A stretch of DNA of 64,000 bases from Cordia subcordata (taxonomy: Eukaryota > Streptophyta > Magnoliopsida > Boraginales > Cordiaceae), in contig JAPTOF010000002.1 of assembly GCA_028554755.1 (NCBI GenBank), positions 28,391,001-28,455,000 of the forward strand, read 5' to 3'. The position numbers were made by a program, and so were the translations under genes. A model generated the notes under the pieces. It searched no databases and was not told the origin of the DNA. It was given only the letters and a program-made list of their open reading frames with translations. Below, in pieces: positions 1-11,155 of the stretch; positions within the stretch are counted from its first letter, which is position 1; the number at the start of each line of letters is the position of its first letter.

Positions 1-1103
1 TCAGCACCCTAGAAACATAGCAGATTCAAGTCTGAAGGCCCCTTCTAATTAGAAAACAAATTATCATATTTGAATGTAGTATATAGATTCTATGCATTCT
101 ACCAGATCCCACCCCCCTTTCCAGGCTCTTCCATCTTCCTAGTCCTGTTTTTCTTAACCTAGTTGGATCCACCATTGCTATAATCAGATCGAGATATAAG
201 CAACTAGAGAAAAAAAATGTGGGTTGGCATGCCGAAGATGACAAATCATGGTTCTAATTTGAACAGTCATGCTCACAACATATCACTAAAATTTTAATGA
301 GAAATGCATAGTCTGCATCAAAGTGATTGCAAAAGTTTGAACTTAACAATGCATCTTACATCAAGTTCAAGTAGTGTATACCCAACATCTGCTTGAAACC
401 TATTGGTTTGAGGCCAACCTCCAAAGAGTTCATTTTCTTTGCTGTGTAATCTTTGGGGGGTTTTGTTTTGTCTATCTTTGCACGGACCAGCTTGCCAAGG
501 GGAGGCAGAATGGTCTCTTAAGCATCTTTAGTGCTGGCCCGATCCCGTGAAGGGAAATCACTCCCAGTTGTTTAAAACATGTTACCTTTTATCTCTCACT
601 GTCTATAGTGTGTGGGTGAAACACACAAAGACTTCTCCAGAATCACATTCTCTTGAGTAATCAACCACAATCAGGACTCAGATTGGCATGAACTGTTCAA
701 GTGTAACTCCATTTGATTTTGTCTGCCTATGTTTCCTAACTTGAGATCAATTCCCATTTCCCAAATCCACCCAAAACCCCAAGGCCCAAACATTAAATTC
801 AAGTTCAAATTCAACTAATCTCTTGGGACCAACTGGCACTTAATGCCAGCTCAGTCTTGCCAAGTTAACATCTTTACCTCTTTCATATGGCTTGGCCCAA
901 ACAGGCCTCCCTAGGTATCTCCCCAGGGCCAAGCCAGCCTAAGTCAGCACCTGGGTGTGCTAAACGTCCCAATAGCCTATATTAGTGTAGGACAAACATA
1001 TATACTAGTAGGAGAATCATGTTGTAATCCAATGAGATTGGCCATTGAGATGTGGCACAGTTCAAATCAGTTGGGAAGATTGGGAAGAAAATGCAGTACA
1101 CAC
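1..1103. other. Probable last intron of the YjbQ gene
   Basis: No coding signal was found on either strand. The donor at 1103 opens an intron whose acceptor and last exon are not visible, so this stretch is read as intron. Short open frames here show no family motifs. Confidence 0.6.
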
Positions 1104-2641
1104 CTGCCAGGTTCCCATGTTTAGCTTTCCATTTGTAATTGGTATCCTGTCAAAATCAGACAACATAGTTACATAGAAATTCCAAAGTAATACTAATGGC
1201 TAATACGACACTGAACAAAAACTGAGATATTCATACGTGAGAGAACAACCAAACATCGAAGACTTGATGTGTGCAGGCATGTCATCTGGACCTGCAACAT
1301 TTCACACATTTCAGAATCCAAAGGTTCACACATATGAGCAAACAAAAAATGATCAGCCCCTAATTCTAAACCAGTTACTAAATACCATTTATTTATTGTG
1401 GCTGTGTAACATGTATCATTACAATTTTATATTAGTCATCCTCCATCAGAGGCTTTTAAATGTTCAGTATCTGCATCATGCAAGGTACATCTTTCTCCTT
1501 TCAGGCTTCAAAGCATGCTCTTGCGCTTTCTTCCCAAGATCATCACCTCCTTTTATTTTAGAAGGAGGGAAGGCCGGACGGGGACAAGAAGAAGACTCGG
1601 AAGAGCAAAACTCAATATCAAAACCCTTAAGAAAAGAATTCTTTTCTAACCTTCTAGTGTATGTCTCCATGGTGCGGACATCCCCTGAAATCATGGATAG
1701 GAAAACAAACATGATTCCTCCAGCTATAAAGATATTCTGCCACTTAAATTCAGGGCTCGGTTGGATTGACTTTTTTAAAAGTGTTTTTTCCTTAACTTCT
1801 GAAGAAAGTGCATTCTTGAGAAGGTGAAATTTGTGGCTTCCAGAAATAACTGAATTTGAAATTTTTTTTTCAGAGTTTCAGCTTCTCGGAAAACTAATTC
1901 AAATACGTATTCAGAAAAAGATGTGATTTTTTCAGGGGGAAAACTACTTTTTTGATGAAAAAAAAAAAAATCAATCCACACAGACCCTTAGAGCTAAAAG
2001 AAACAAACCTCAGGAACAACGGTGCTGAGAAATGTCTCAGTATCAGCTTGAACATCGGAGTCATAGTTCTCATTAATGGTGAGTGAAGCACTGGTATGCT
2101 GCACTGTTAAACATATACAAAACATCGTTGGCAACACAAAATATCACTTTGCATCCTAAAGAAATTGAAACAAAATAAAAAATTAGAAAAAAAGAAAGAA
2201 AAAGAAATTAGTAAGCAGAAAGACAAACATACAGAAAAGATGCGCAAGACCACATTGGAATCCAGACAAGTCTTGCCCAATTTCCTTCAAAATCTGACCA
2301 CAACCCACATGCACACAACACATCAACAATCAAAGGTAACCAAGTATTCATATACATATACTTATACATATATACATGTACATATATATAGAGTATACCT
2401 TGGAGGTGATGAGGTGGCAGCCACGCCTTTGAGGAGGGATGGAGATTTTCTTCTGAGCCCATTTGGGGGCAGTTGCAGTTTGAGAAGCCATTGATGAGGA
2501 AGAATCGTTGGGACGAGTATAGAGGGATTTCACTCTAAACGGCGTCGCTGAGAAGGGCTTTGCTCTTCCAACACCTGCCAAGCTGGACGGTGATGATGAT
2601 GATGATGCGGTTGCTGATGATATCCCTACTAGTGTTTGCAT
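1104..2641 (-). CDS. YjbQ/UPF0047 family protein, plastid-type (3' end beyond window)
   Basis: Six exons on the minus strand: 2641-2399, 2293-2233, 2103-2009, 1684-1651, 1291-1237 and 1146-1104. All have GT/AG borders and compatible phases. The joined protein begins with a Ser-rich leader of about 50 residues, then has family hallmarks: PKWAQKK, PQRRGCHL, LSGFQCGLAHLF, LQHTSASLTINENYDSDVQ, SAPWRHTLEG, GPDDMPAHIKSS and NGKLNMGTWQ. YjbQ proteins are small and often show weak thiamine-phosphate synthase activity; the true role is unsettled. The final piece (GIWLCEHR-type, about 25 residues) is not found in 1-1103 and probably lies left of the window, so the CDS is partial. The leader looks like a chloroplast transit peptide. 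An internal Met (MASQTATAPKW) would give a cytosolic form. Intron 3 (1685-2008) carries a Tourist-like MITE. Recognition of the family is firm; the targeting is inference. Confidence 0.93.
1753..1987. mobile_element. Tourist-like MITE (copy A) in YjbQ intron
   Basis: Terminal inverted repeats GGGCTCGGTTGGATTGACTT on the left and TCAATCCACACAGACCC on the right enclose about 235 bp of T/A-rich DNA. The flanks TCA and TTA are an imperfect 3-bp TSD of TWA type, as expected for PIF/Harbinger (Tourist) MITEs. It has the same family core as the copies at 29280, 29736 and 61294. Confidence 0.7.
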
Positions 2642-3163
2642 GTTTCACTTCCCAATAATAATCTCTCACTCTTTTTTCTCCTTTTTTTTTTTTTTTTTTG
2701 CTATAAATGTGAAAAATCAGTCTGATGAGAGAGAGAGAGAGAAAAAAAAATAATAGTGGTGGCCTGTAATTACCGAAAATAAGTAGCGGGTATTCATGCC
2801 ACGTGGACAGAGTGAAAAATAAAATATCAAGTAATTAACCCCACAAAAAAAAAAAAAAAAGAAGCAGAAAAAGAAAAAGATACCCACAAGGCAAAGAGTG
2901 GTTCTGAAATCGGGCCCTCTTGGTCCAAAAAGAGACGACTATGACATTTGGGCTCTTTTAGTGTTGAGAGCCCTTTTGGGGGAAAAAAGAAAGGTGCCAG
3001 AGGATTAGCGAATAAAATATTCTTTTATTTTTATTACGTACATGTTATTTATTTTTAGTTTGCATATTAACTTAAACTTTTTTTTTTAAAAATTTTTCTT
3101 TCTTGTTTGAGCATGTTGAGTAAAGTATATGTTTTTATTTGAATACAAAAAATGTAACAGTTA

Positions 3164-3360
3164 AAGAGCCTGTTTGGATTAACTTTTCTTTCACAAAAAA
3201 GTACTACTTTTTTTGGGAAAAAATATATTTATTGCGGTAATTGTTCAACTTGGTTTTAAAAAAAATTAAAACTCTGGAAAAGTTCAAATGCAATTTATTT
3301 TAAAAGTTATAATTTTTAATTTCTCAAAAATTTATTTTTCAAAATTTATTTTTTTTGTGG
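3164..3360. mobile_element. Degraded Tourist-like MITE (copy E)
   Basis: The left end AGCCTGTTTGGATTAACTTT is followed by the family internal segment (AAAACTCTGGAAAAGTTCAA), in the opposite orientation to copy C. The right terminus is corrupted, so its end is approximate. Confidence 0.5.
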
Positions 3361-3779
3361 TTATCCAACTAACTGTCATTTATAAATCGTTCTCTTTGTT
3401 CTCTCTTTTCGCCACTAAAGTGTGCAACATTTGGTTTCCAGGCAGTTTTCCTTACCATTTTTCTTCCATCTTCAGTGGTGGTTCCCTCTATCATCGGCCG
3501 ATCTTTTCTTTTTTCCATTTCTTTTTTTTTGGTTGTCCTCTACTTTCTTTTTTTATTGGGTCGCGTTTCTGCTTACTGTTTCATCTTGTGTTTACTTCTT
3601 CGTTTCTTTGTGTCTTCCTCCCCTCCCATTTTGTCATTTGTCCTCATTTTTCTATGTTTTTTTCTTCCTGCTCTTTTTGCTTTTTCGTCCACTTCTCTCG
3701 TTGTGTTTTTTCATTATGTTTGTTTTTCTTTTCTTGTTGTGTCCCTTCTCTTTCAGTGTTATTTGTATTCTATTCACCC

Positions 3780-4425
3780 TGCCATTTGGTGTCGAGAACC
3801 ATCCACTTATGATGCTCCTGATTTATTTTCCAGTCTTGGTTGTAGAGGAGAAATGGTGGTCGATATATCCATTTTTTTTAGCCATGAACCTATAGGGCCC
3901 GTCCTCTCTTTAGGATGTTTAGACCATCTAGATTGTAAATTTTCTTGGCTCATTCTTTGTCTTGAGGCGACGAGTCGCGTTGAACTCATCTTTGACTTTT
4001 CAAATATGGTTCTTCTGGTAGTTATTACCTCGTCGGTGTGTTGTTTGGATCTTTGTAAGTGCCATGGTGGTTTCTCTTTCCTCTGATGCCCTTGGGGCAA
4101 TGTTAGAGTGTGATGCGTTGGAGGACTCCATGATTCAGTGGCTAGAAGATGTTGTTTTACGCAGATGTTGTGACGGCTATTCGTGAGCTCTTGTATCACT
4201 ACCCCACAATCACACAGTCTCCTATTAAGTGCAATGCTAATATGGTGGCAGATAATTTTACTAAAAATTGCAAGAGGGGTTTATTAAACGGATTGGGTTT
4301 CAACCCCTTTCCCCTCTTTACTTTTTGTTCTATTATTTGATATAGCTCCTGTGAGAGCAGCTTGATGTATAATGTCTATTTTAATAAAAATTCACTTGAG
4401 TACTGACAAAAAAAAAAAAAAAAAT
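3780..4425 (+). mobile_element. LINE-like 3' relic with poly(A) tail
   Basis: A broken frame near 4220-4310 reads NANMVADNFTKNCKRGLL, which resembles the end of the RNase H domain of plant non-LTR elements (the N-x-x-A-D-x-x-A/T-K pattern). About 60 bp later there is an untranslated tail ending in AATAAAAATTCACTTGAG and then a pure A run (4409-4425). The 5' limit is a guess. A related segment, with a GATGTTTAGACCATCTAGAT-type phrase, recurs near 49050-49080. Confidence 0.45.
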
Positions 4426-5385
4426 TAAAAAAATACTTTAAAAATAAAAACAACTCAGATGAGCCCAGAAACAACAAAAGTAAGAAATCATTGGTATAAT
4501 TTACCAAAATCACTTTTATCCACACCATGATAATGAGTACACAAGGAAAAAGGAAGCTTCGGTACGATTTCCTTCTTGAGCTGACATCCATTGCAACAAA
4601 ACCTTATACCTAACAAAATCGTTACAAAAGTCTCAATAGTATTTGAATTGATGCTTGTGTCATCAAGTGGTATAATATCGAATATTCACAATGATTTCTA
4701 GCATCAAACCTTGTTGGAATTTTTAGAGGACAAACAATGAGGTGAATTAATGGTTAGGCTATGGTGTGTGTGGGATTTTAAAACGAGAAAATCTTATAAT
4801 ATTATTTCTGAAAAAGAATTCCTCATAACGTGCATCCATCCTTTTTTAGCCAGGCCTGAAACTAGAAAATTGAGAATATTTTCATCTACGAAAAGATTCT
4901 TTTACCAAGTCAGTTATTCGAAATTACGAAACTCACTTGACTAGATTTAAGAAACAATATTTTTTAACGATTATAATGTTGCATTGGTGATATCGTTTCT
5001 TAAAAAAAAAAAGGCAAAGCCAATTACAAATTAACCGGTCTCGGGAACCCAACTGCTCTCAAATCCTCTCCAAATATTGCTCTAAACTGCAACGTTCCTC
5101 CAAATAATGCAATCCCTAAGGTAATTGAAGGTCATAATTTACCCTTTTCATTTTCATGCCTAACTCCTAAAATTAAGAATGATTAAAATGGTAAATTTTT
5201 TGTATTAAAGGAAATATTAATCTAATTAACAGATTTAATGTTATACTTTATTAAAAAAAATTTTGTTTGAAAAAAGAGAAAATTTAAGACATTAGATTTT
5301 TAAATTCAGACAAAAGTAATTGATATTCTAAATATCGTGTTTCGAAATTCATAGTTCCAGAAGGAACATGTGCTGCACTTGCCAC

Positions 5386-5387
<2 letters not shown>

Positions 5388-5419
<32 letters not shown>
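5388..5419. repeat. (TA)n microsatellite in PhoD promoter
   Basis: About 16 TA units end 63 bp before the PhoD-like start codon. The tract could serve as, or obscure, the TATA element of that gene. Confidence 0.85.
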
Positions 5420-5421
<2 letters not shown>

Positions 5422-5482
5422 CTTCTTCGTTTGACAGGACTGAAACACACGCTTCCCACACGTACATATACATACTCTCGCG

Positions 5483-8400
5483 ATGGTGTTACCAGTGGCG
5501 GTGGCCTTCCTCCTCATATCATGCTCCGCCTCCGCCTCCGCCGCCGCCGCCGATCAAGAGGAGGAGCCACCGCTAGTGTCGCGAATTGCCTTCGGCTCCT
5601 GCGCCAACCAAAGCACTCCCCAGGTACGCCCCTCGTCCTTTCTTCTCTTATTTTTATCTTTTTTTTTTTTTTAGTGATTATATCAAATAATTGTTGCGCA
5701 ACGACGTGAACAGCCCGTGTGGGACGCGATCATGGAGTTCAAGCCCGACGTGTTCATATGGATGGGTGACAACATATATGGCGATAACAAGAGAGCTTTG
5801 ATGCTTTTTGGTGAGGAAAGGACCATTGGTCCATGGAAGAATACTCCCAGGTTTTACCCTTCTTCTGAGCATGAAATGAGCTTCAAATATCACCTCATCA
5901 AGTCTAATCCTGGCTATTCTCGTGTTCGCAACTCTACACTCAAGGTTCTTGCTGTTATTTTTCTCTATTATCACGCTTGCTTGCTGCTTTGTCTCGGACT
6001 CGTTTAGATTGGCTTTTTTTTTTTTTTTAAAACGTTTATTCCTACAATATTTTATACAAAGTGTTTTCTAGAAGCTAAAAATTCTAGCTTTAGAAAAAAA
6101 GTTAGTATTTGACTTTTTTTTTTGGGAGATTTAACTTTTTTGAAAGACAAGACAGATAGTTGTTGCAAAAATAAAATATTTTTTCTTTAAAAAAAATAAT
6201 GCAAACATGTCTTTGCTCTTTTCTCTAATAATGTTATCTTTGATAGGTAATTGGCACCTGGGATGATCATGATTACGGGTTGAATAATGCTGGAAAGGAG
6301 TTTGATCATAAGATCACTAACCAGAGGCTTTTGCTTGATTTTTTGGACGAACCAAGTGACAGCCCACGGTTTGCATCTTCTTTTTCGGATTCATTGACAT
6401 ATATCTATGAGTTTCATAGAGAAATACACTTCTATTTGTTTATTTTTTTGCAAAGGCAAATACTATGTTTTTGATTTCCGATAAACGGTGCTGAATTTCT
6501 CACTCTGCCTTTTTTTTTAGTACAGGCGCAAGCAAGCTGGTGTTTATGCATCGTACACCTTTGGCCCTGTGGGCAGACAAATTAAGGTAATATATCCTAT
6601 TAAGTTAGGAGATGCGGTAATTGTTGAGTTCAACTTTTTCTTTTGGATACTAGATACCATAGAGAGCTGTACGGTTCTTCACTTCTAATGGCAATTCTTA
6701 TATTTCATCAGGTTATTCTTTTGGATACTAGATACCATAGAGAACCCATATCTAGTGACGGAACTATCTTGGGTAGCACGCAATGGGCATGGTTGGAGAA
6801 GGAAATGAATGGTCCAGCCACGGCCTTAACTATTATTGGATCTTCCATTCAGGTGCTGCAGAGATTAACTGCCTAGTTCTTGCAAACTTCTTTTTAATCA
6901 GTCTTAAGCTTTATGCTGAATGCACTTCATCACGGTAGTAGCAATCTTATGTTAAATAAGATAGCTTGTAACTTAAAAGATGCCGGGGCATTCGGAACTT
7001 GGCAAGTAAATGTCAGGAGTCTGCTGATTGCAAGACGTTCGTGCAATATAAATTATTAAAATAATGACATCATATCAAGGTAGTTTTTCAGTGGTTTGTC
7101 TGAAAGATAAATGTCTTTCTTTGCTTTTCTGTAAGATTTGCGTCAAAATAGAACTCAGGTATAAATATGCATAGAACTTATAAAAAATAATGAGTATCGC
7201 TGTAGGTAGGGATAAGCAAACTGTTTGGGTTGACATGCAACGATGCTGGTGCCTCTGCATAGACACATATGCACAAGTGGCTGATAGCTACATCACAAGA
7301 TGTTGGTTCCATGGTCTCGACCAATTATTGCATATCCTGACTTCTTCCTCCAAGCATTTGTTCTTAAAACTGTAGAATTCTAGTAGAGCTCCCAGTTTAA
7401 ACTTGATCTCTTTGGGTTTCTGTTTCTCCTTTTGAAGAATCAATTGTTTTATAAAATTTGTTTTTGGACTAAGGGTCTTTGTGTAGTTGACATCGATAGC
7501 ATACAAGAATGCATAGATAAACTAAGCTTCATATGTACTTGATCTTGGGGTTGCTCCTTGCACCCCCGTTTTGTCAATTAATAAAATTTTTACTTTTCAC
7601 CCAAAAAAAAAACACTTTATGAGCTAATTTTTGGGATTCAAATTAATTAATGTTGGTAATAGGGCTTAATCTCTAAAGAAACTAAAACAATATGAGTGAT
7701 TTTTCACAAGTTGTAATTATGGGAGGTCCAAATTTAGGCAAGGTTGATTGCTCCAATTATTTATTTCTCTTGATTAAATGAAAGGAATAGTCAGTGGAGG
7801 CAAAATTAAATAAAGAATAACATTCACTTAGGCATTCTATATAGGTTGTGGACCAAGGTCCAGCAGTGGAAGGGCCTCACTTTTTGGTTCTAGATCTTCT
7901 CATCAGTGAGATAGATGGTTCTGGTTGTTAAGATTGTACAAACAAATAGCAATGATCATTCCCTGTTTTTGTGGTATTCTAGAAGCAGACGAGACTTATA
8001 GTACCAGATGCCATTTTCTAATTTGGCTTCACTAATATCTAGCTAACTGAGAATGACAGGAATGAAATATATCTATTTTATATAAAATGTTCTTTTATTG
8101 ATATCTTTTAACATCCAATATTTCAGCAATCACTTTTCCTGAGAAACACACAGAGGTCTTAACAAGTCATAGCTTTTTTCTGTTACCTGAATAAAGAAAA
8201 GAGATATGAAGAATTGAAGACATAATGTGAGACATGATGACTCTGGTCTAAAATTAATAAGCATTATTTTGTTCCTGACTGGTAGTCTCTGAGCTTGAAG
8301 TTATATGTTTGCTTACCCAGTTCACTTTTCATATTTGTGGACTATATTCAGGTGATCTCAAACCTTTCTGCAACAACTGGCCCTTTATTTTATATGGAGT

Positions 8401-9650
8401 CATGGGGACGTTTCCCAAAAGAAAGAGCTCGCCTTTTCAAATTAATATCAGACAGTAAGGTATAGTTTTCTGCTTGTTCTTCAGATTAATTGTTGCAATC
8501 ATTTCATTGTTGAATGAACTTAAGACCTGTGTAGGAGGATGGTCATTGGCTGATCTTCTCATTTCAAACCAGTTTCATTTGGCTGGATAAATTGAAAATG
8601 TTTATAGGTTGAAACTTAAATAATAGTGTATGGTAAAACTTTCTGAATTCTGAATTTCCTGGTGTGCTCAGAGGGAAGGGGTACTTTTCATAAGTGGTGA
8701 TGTTCACTTTGGAGAAGTGACGCGGTATGATTGCGCTACTTGTTATCCATTGTATGATATAACCTCAAGCGGGCTTACCCAGGCTGTAGAGAAGGCAGTC
8801 CCACCGCCGCTGCATTTTATTGTTAGATTTCTTGCGTGGTTCGCGCCAAGTACAATGAGAGTGATGGACGAAGGCTGCAGACATAGCTCATGCACATACG
8901 GTATGCTTTTGCTTCTATTGGCCAGTGTGTGTGAGTACACATACTTCTTTGGATAACTGATATTGAGGTGGATATCCCCTAGGAGAACCAAATTTTGGAA
9001 CAATTCAGATTGATTGGAATACAACTCCACCAAATATAAAGCTCGAAGTAAGGGACATAAGTGGAGTGCCTGTCATTGGTCTAAATATCTCTCTGTCTCA
9101 GCTTCAAGCCCAAGGGGCACATTGTAAAGTAAATGCACAAAAAGAAAATTTTCAGAAACATTGCTCCCTTGAAGTTGATCTACCATGGGTTGTAAGATAT
9201 CGCATGGCTATTCTGGTCTTTTGTACCTTAGCTGGTAAATTTCCCTTTTCCTTTTTCACTTTTTGCTTTAATATCTCGAATTACTCGCACTTCTACTTCT
9301 TTTGTTGCTAGTGAATAGAGATGTAAAGGTTTTAACTATGACATATTAAAATTATTTCATATTTAAACTGAAGCTCATCATTTTAATTTCTATCTTGGGG
9401 TCCTTGTTTGTATCCCTCTTTCCTATAGGCCTCTCTAAGAAGCATTAGATTCTTATTTTCTGTGTTTCTTCACAAAAAAGGGGTCATGCTTCATTGCAAA
9501 GTGTTGGCTGAATTGTTTCTTCAAATATTACTTATTCATTTTATGGGATTTTCTTGTTCATTTTATGCAGTGTTGCTACTTCTGTTGGTTGGAATTGTCT
9601 GGGCTGTTATAAATTTCACGGTTCATCTCCACAAATTCAAGCTTGATTAA
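5483..9650 (+). CDS. PhoD-like metallophosphatase, membrane-anchored
   Basis: Nine exons: 5483-5623, 5714-5944, 6247-6368, 6526-6586, 6712-6852, 8352-8459, 8672-8900, 8983-9234 and 9571-9650. All have GT/AG borders and matching phases, and they give 454 residues. The order is: a hydrophobic signal peptide (residues 1-22); FGSCANQ; WMGDNIYGD; GTWDDHDYG; VILLDTRYHRE; the metal-binding loop ISGDVHFGE; and a C-terminal membrane segment (VLLLLLVGIVWAVINFTV) just before a short basic tail. These are the metal-ligand motifs of PhoD/alkaline phosphatase D-type calcineurin-like enzymes, which hydrolyse phosphate esters. The closest plant type I know is Arabidopsis At5g42370. The topology predicts the catalytic domain in the lumen or outside the cell. 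Start: the ATG at 5483 follows a TA tract and begins the signal peptide. Substrate unknown. Introns 2 and 5 carry transposon relics. Confidence 0.95.
5995..6215. mobile_element. Degraded Tourist-like MITE (copy F) in PhoD intron 2
   Basis: The left end CTCGTTTAGATTGGCTTTTT and internal GAGATTTAACTTTTTTGAAA follow the family pattern. The right end is eroded to A-rich sequence near 6212. Boundaries are approximate. Confidence 0.4.
6638..6743 (+). repeat. 28-bp direct duplication of the exon-5 start in PhoD intron 4
   Basis: Positions 6638-6665 and 6716-6743 are identical over 28 bp (TTCTTTTGGATACTAGATAC and the next 8 bases), 78 bp apart. The second copy is the beginning of exon 5 (VILLDTRYHRE). 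The first lies in the intron without a good acceptor before it. Confidence 0.9.
7380..7605 (+). mobile_element. LINE-type 3' tail in PhoD intron 5
   Basis: The phrase GGGGTTGCTCCTTGCACCCC, then AATAAAATTTTTACTTTTCA and an A run (7602-7610), is typical of the 3' ends of plant L1-type LINEs. No intact frame is present. The 5' limit is arbitrary. It helps to explain the 1.5-kb length of this intron. Confidence 0.5.
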
Positions 9651-11155
9651 CATAGAGTAACTAACCACGTGATTATACTGGCTAAAGATATCGTGGCGCC
9701 ATTTTGCGGCAGATTGAAGAGATTGCCGGGACCACGCTCATCAGTTGGATATACCAAATGGTGTTGAACTCAGATTCACCATTCTTTGGTAACTAGGTGA
9801 AAGTCATCTCTTTTTTGGCTTTTTGGGTTAGGATTCGGTGTCGAAATTCGATTTAGGGTACACGGAGCTGGAAAAGCTAATCTTGCACTAACAAGAAATC
9901 AATGATGTAGCTGCTGTTATTATGCCATTTAATCTTGCATTAACGAGAAATCATGCCCCCTTTTGAACAAGATGTTTCCTGTTCCTCTTATCGCAAGCCT
10001 ATCGTTAGTCTCAAGAAGAAATGAACGTTCTGTTCTCACGTCAAACCTGTTAATGTTGTTAAGGAAACCTGAATATTTGTCTGATTTGTTCATTTCTTTT
10101 CTGTTGCCAAGTCTCATTTGTTTGTCAGTAGGGTAGATTGCAATGCCCCAAACCAAGTTTACCGCAGGGGCAACTAAACTGGTGGAAGATTCGGCGTGAC
10201 TGAAATATTCAAACTGTTGGAATTTTCAACTTAGAGCGTGTATGAATTTGTCTATAGAGAAGTCTTTAAATAATTTTTGTTTTAAATGACTTTTGAGTAT
10301 GTGTGTGTGTGCTTTTCTTTTTTAATTTTTGAGTTAAGTAGTTACTTGCTACTTGTTGAATGGGAATTCTGATAATAAAAGTTAAACATTTACCTATTTG
10401 GGTAAAATAGTGTTGAAATATAATTTATATTGTTGAAAGGACTATTAAGGAAACATAATCAAAATAGTTAAACATAATTGTCTAATTATTTTCTTAAAGT
10501 ACATTTTTAAAATGGTATAATTTAACTTATGACACATGTAATATAAGTATATAAGAATATTCTTTTAAAGGATAACTTAGGAACGGATAAAATAATAAAT
10601 GTTTTGATTAAGTTTGTTTTTGCTTTTGTTTTTTTTTTTTTTAAAGTGCTTAAAAGTCAAGAAAAGTAGAAGTGCAAGAAAGTGACTTCCTTTTTCTACT
10701 TAAAAATTATTTAAAATAAGAATTCTTTTAAATAAAACAAATGCGTCAATTAACTTAAATTAGATTTTAAATATAACTAGTTTAATGTCCAATTCAAAGA
10801 CCCTACTAAAATAACTTCTTTTTTGCTAGAAGATTAGGCAAGAATCAAATATTCAACTTTTAAAATTACTTGTTTGACCTGTCAATCCAACATTTCTTAC
10901 TCGTCCACGCTTTTGAGTTCCCAGTTTCCATTTGAATCTTCCAACCAGAAAAAAAAAAAAAAATGAAAAATGCCCGTTAGATTTGCAGTGACCACATGTA
11001 TAGATATAGATATTTTGGTTGAATATAATATTGTTGGCGATGTCCATTTTCAGCCCCCATTAGACATCAGTAATCTTCATGTTTTTGCAAATTGTAATAT
11101 GTTTGTATCAGAAAGCTTCCTCCATGGCTGCTGATGTTCCAAGCATTCCCATGCC
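9651..11155. other. Intergenic region, PhoD 3' flank and LYK5-like promoter
   Basis: The first 500 bp probably hold the PhoD 3' UTR. From about 10236 to 10752 the ends are weakly inverted (TTTAAATAATTTTTG against AAAAATTATTTAAAATAA), suggesting an old MITE of about 515 bp. No gene was seen. Confidence 0.4.

Larger units (their letters stand above)
2642..5482. other. Divergent intergenic region between YjbQ and PhoD-like genes
   Basis: This is the shared upstream region of the two divergent genes. It holds a GA-rich tract (2729-2741) near the YjbQ 5' end, a degraded Tourist-like MITE (about 3164-3360), a LINE-like relic (about 3780-4425) and a TA microsatellite 70 bp before the PhoD start codon. 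Long T-rich open frames at 3288-4086 have low-complexity Phe/Ser/Leu composition and are not regarded as genes. Confidence 0.6.

Noticed and set aside
3288..4086. Three overlapping long plus-strand frames rich in Phe, Ser and Leu
   Set aside because: Low-complexity T-rich DNA read in several frames; no domain, no splice logic. Only the 3' part (after 3780) resembles a LINE relic.
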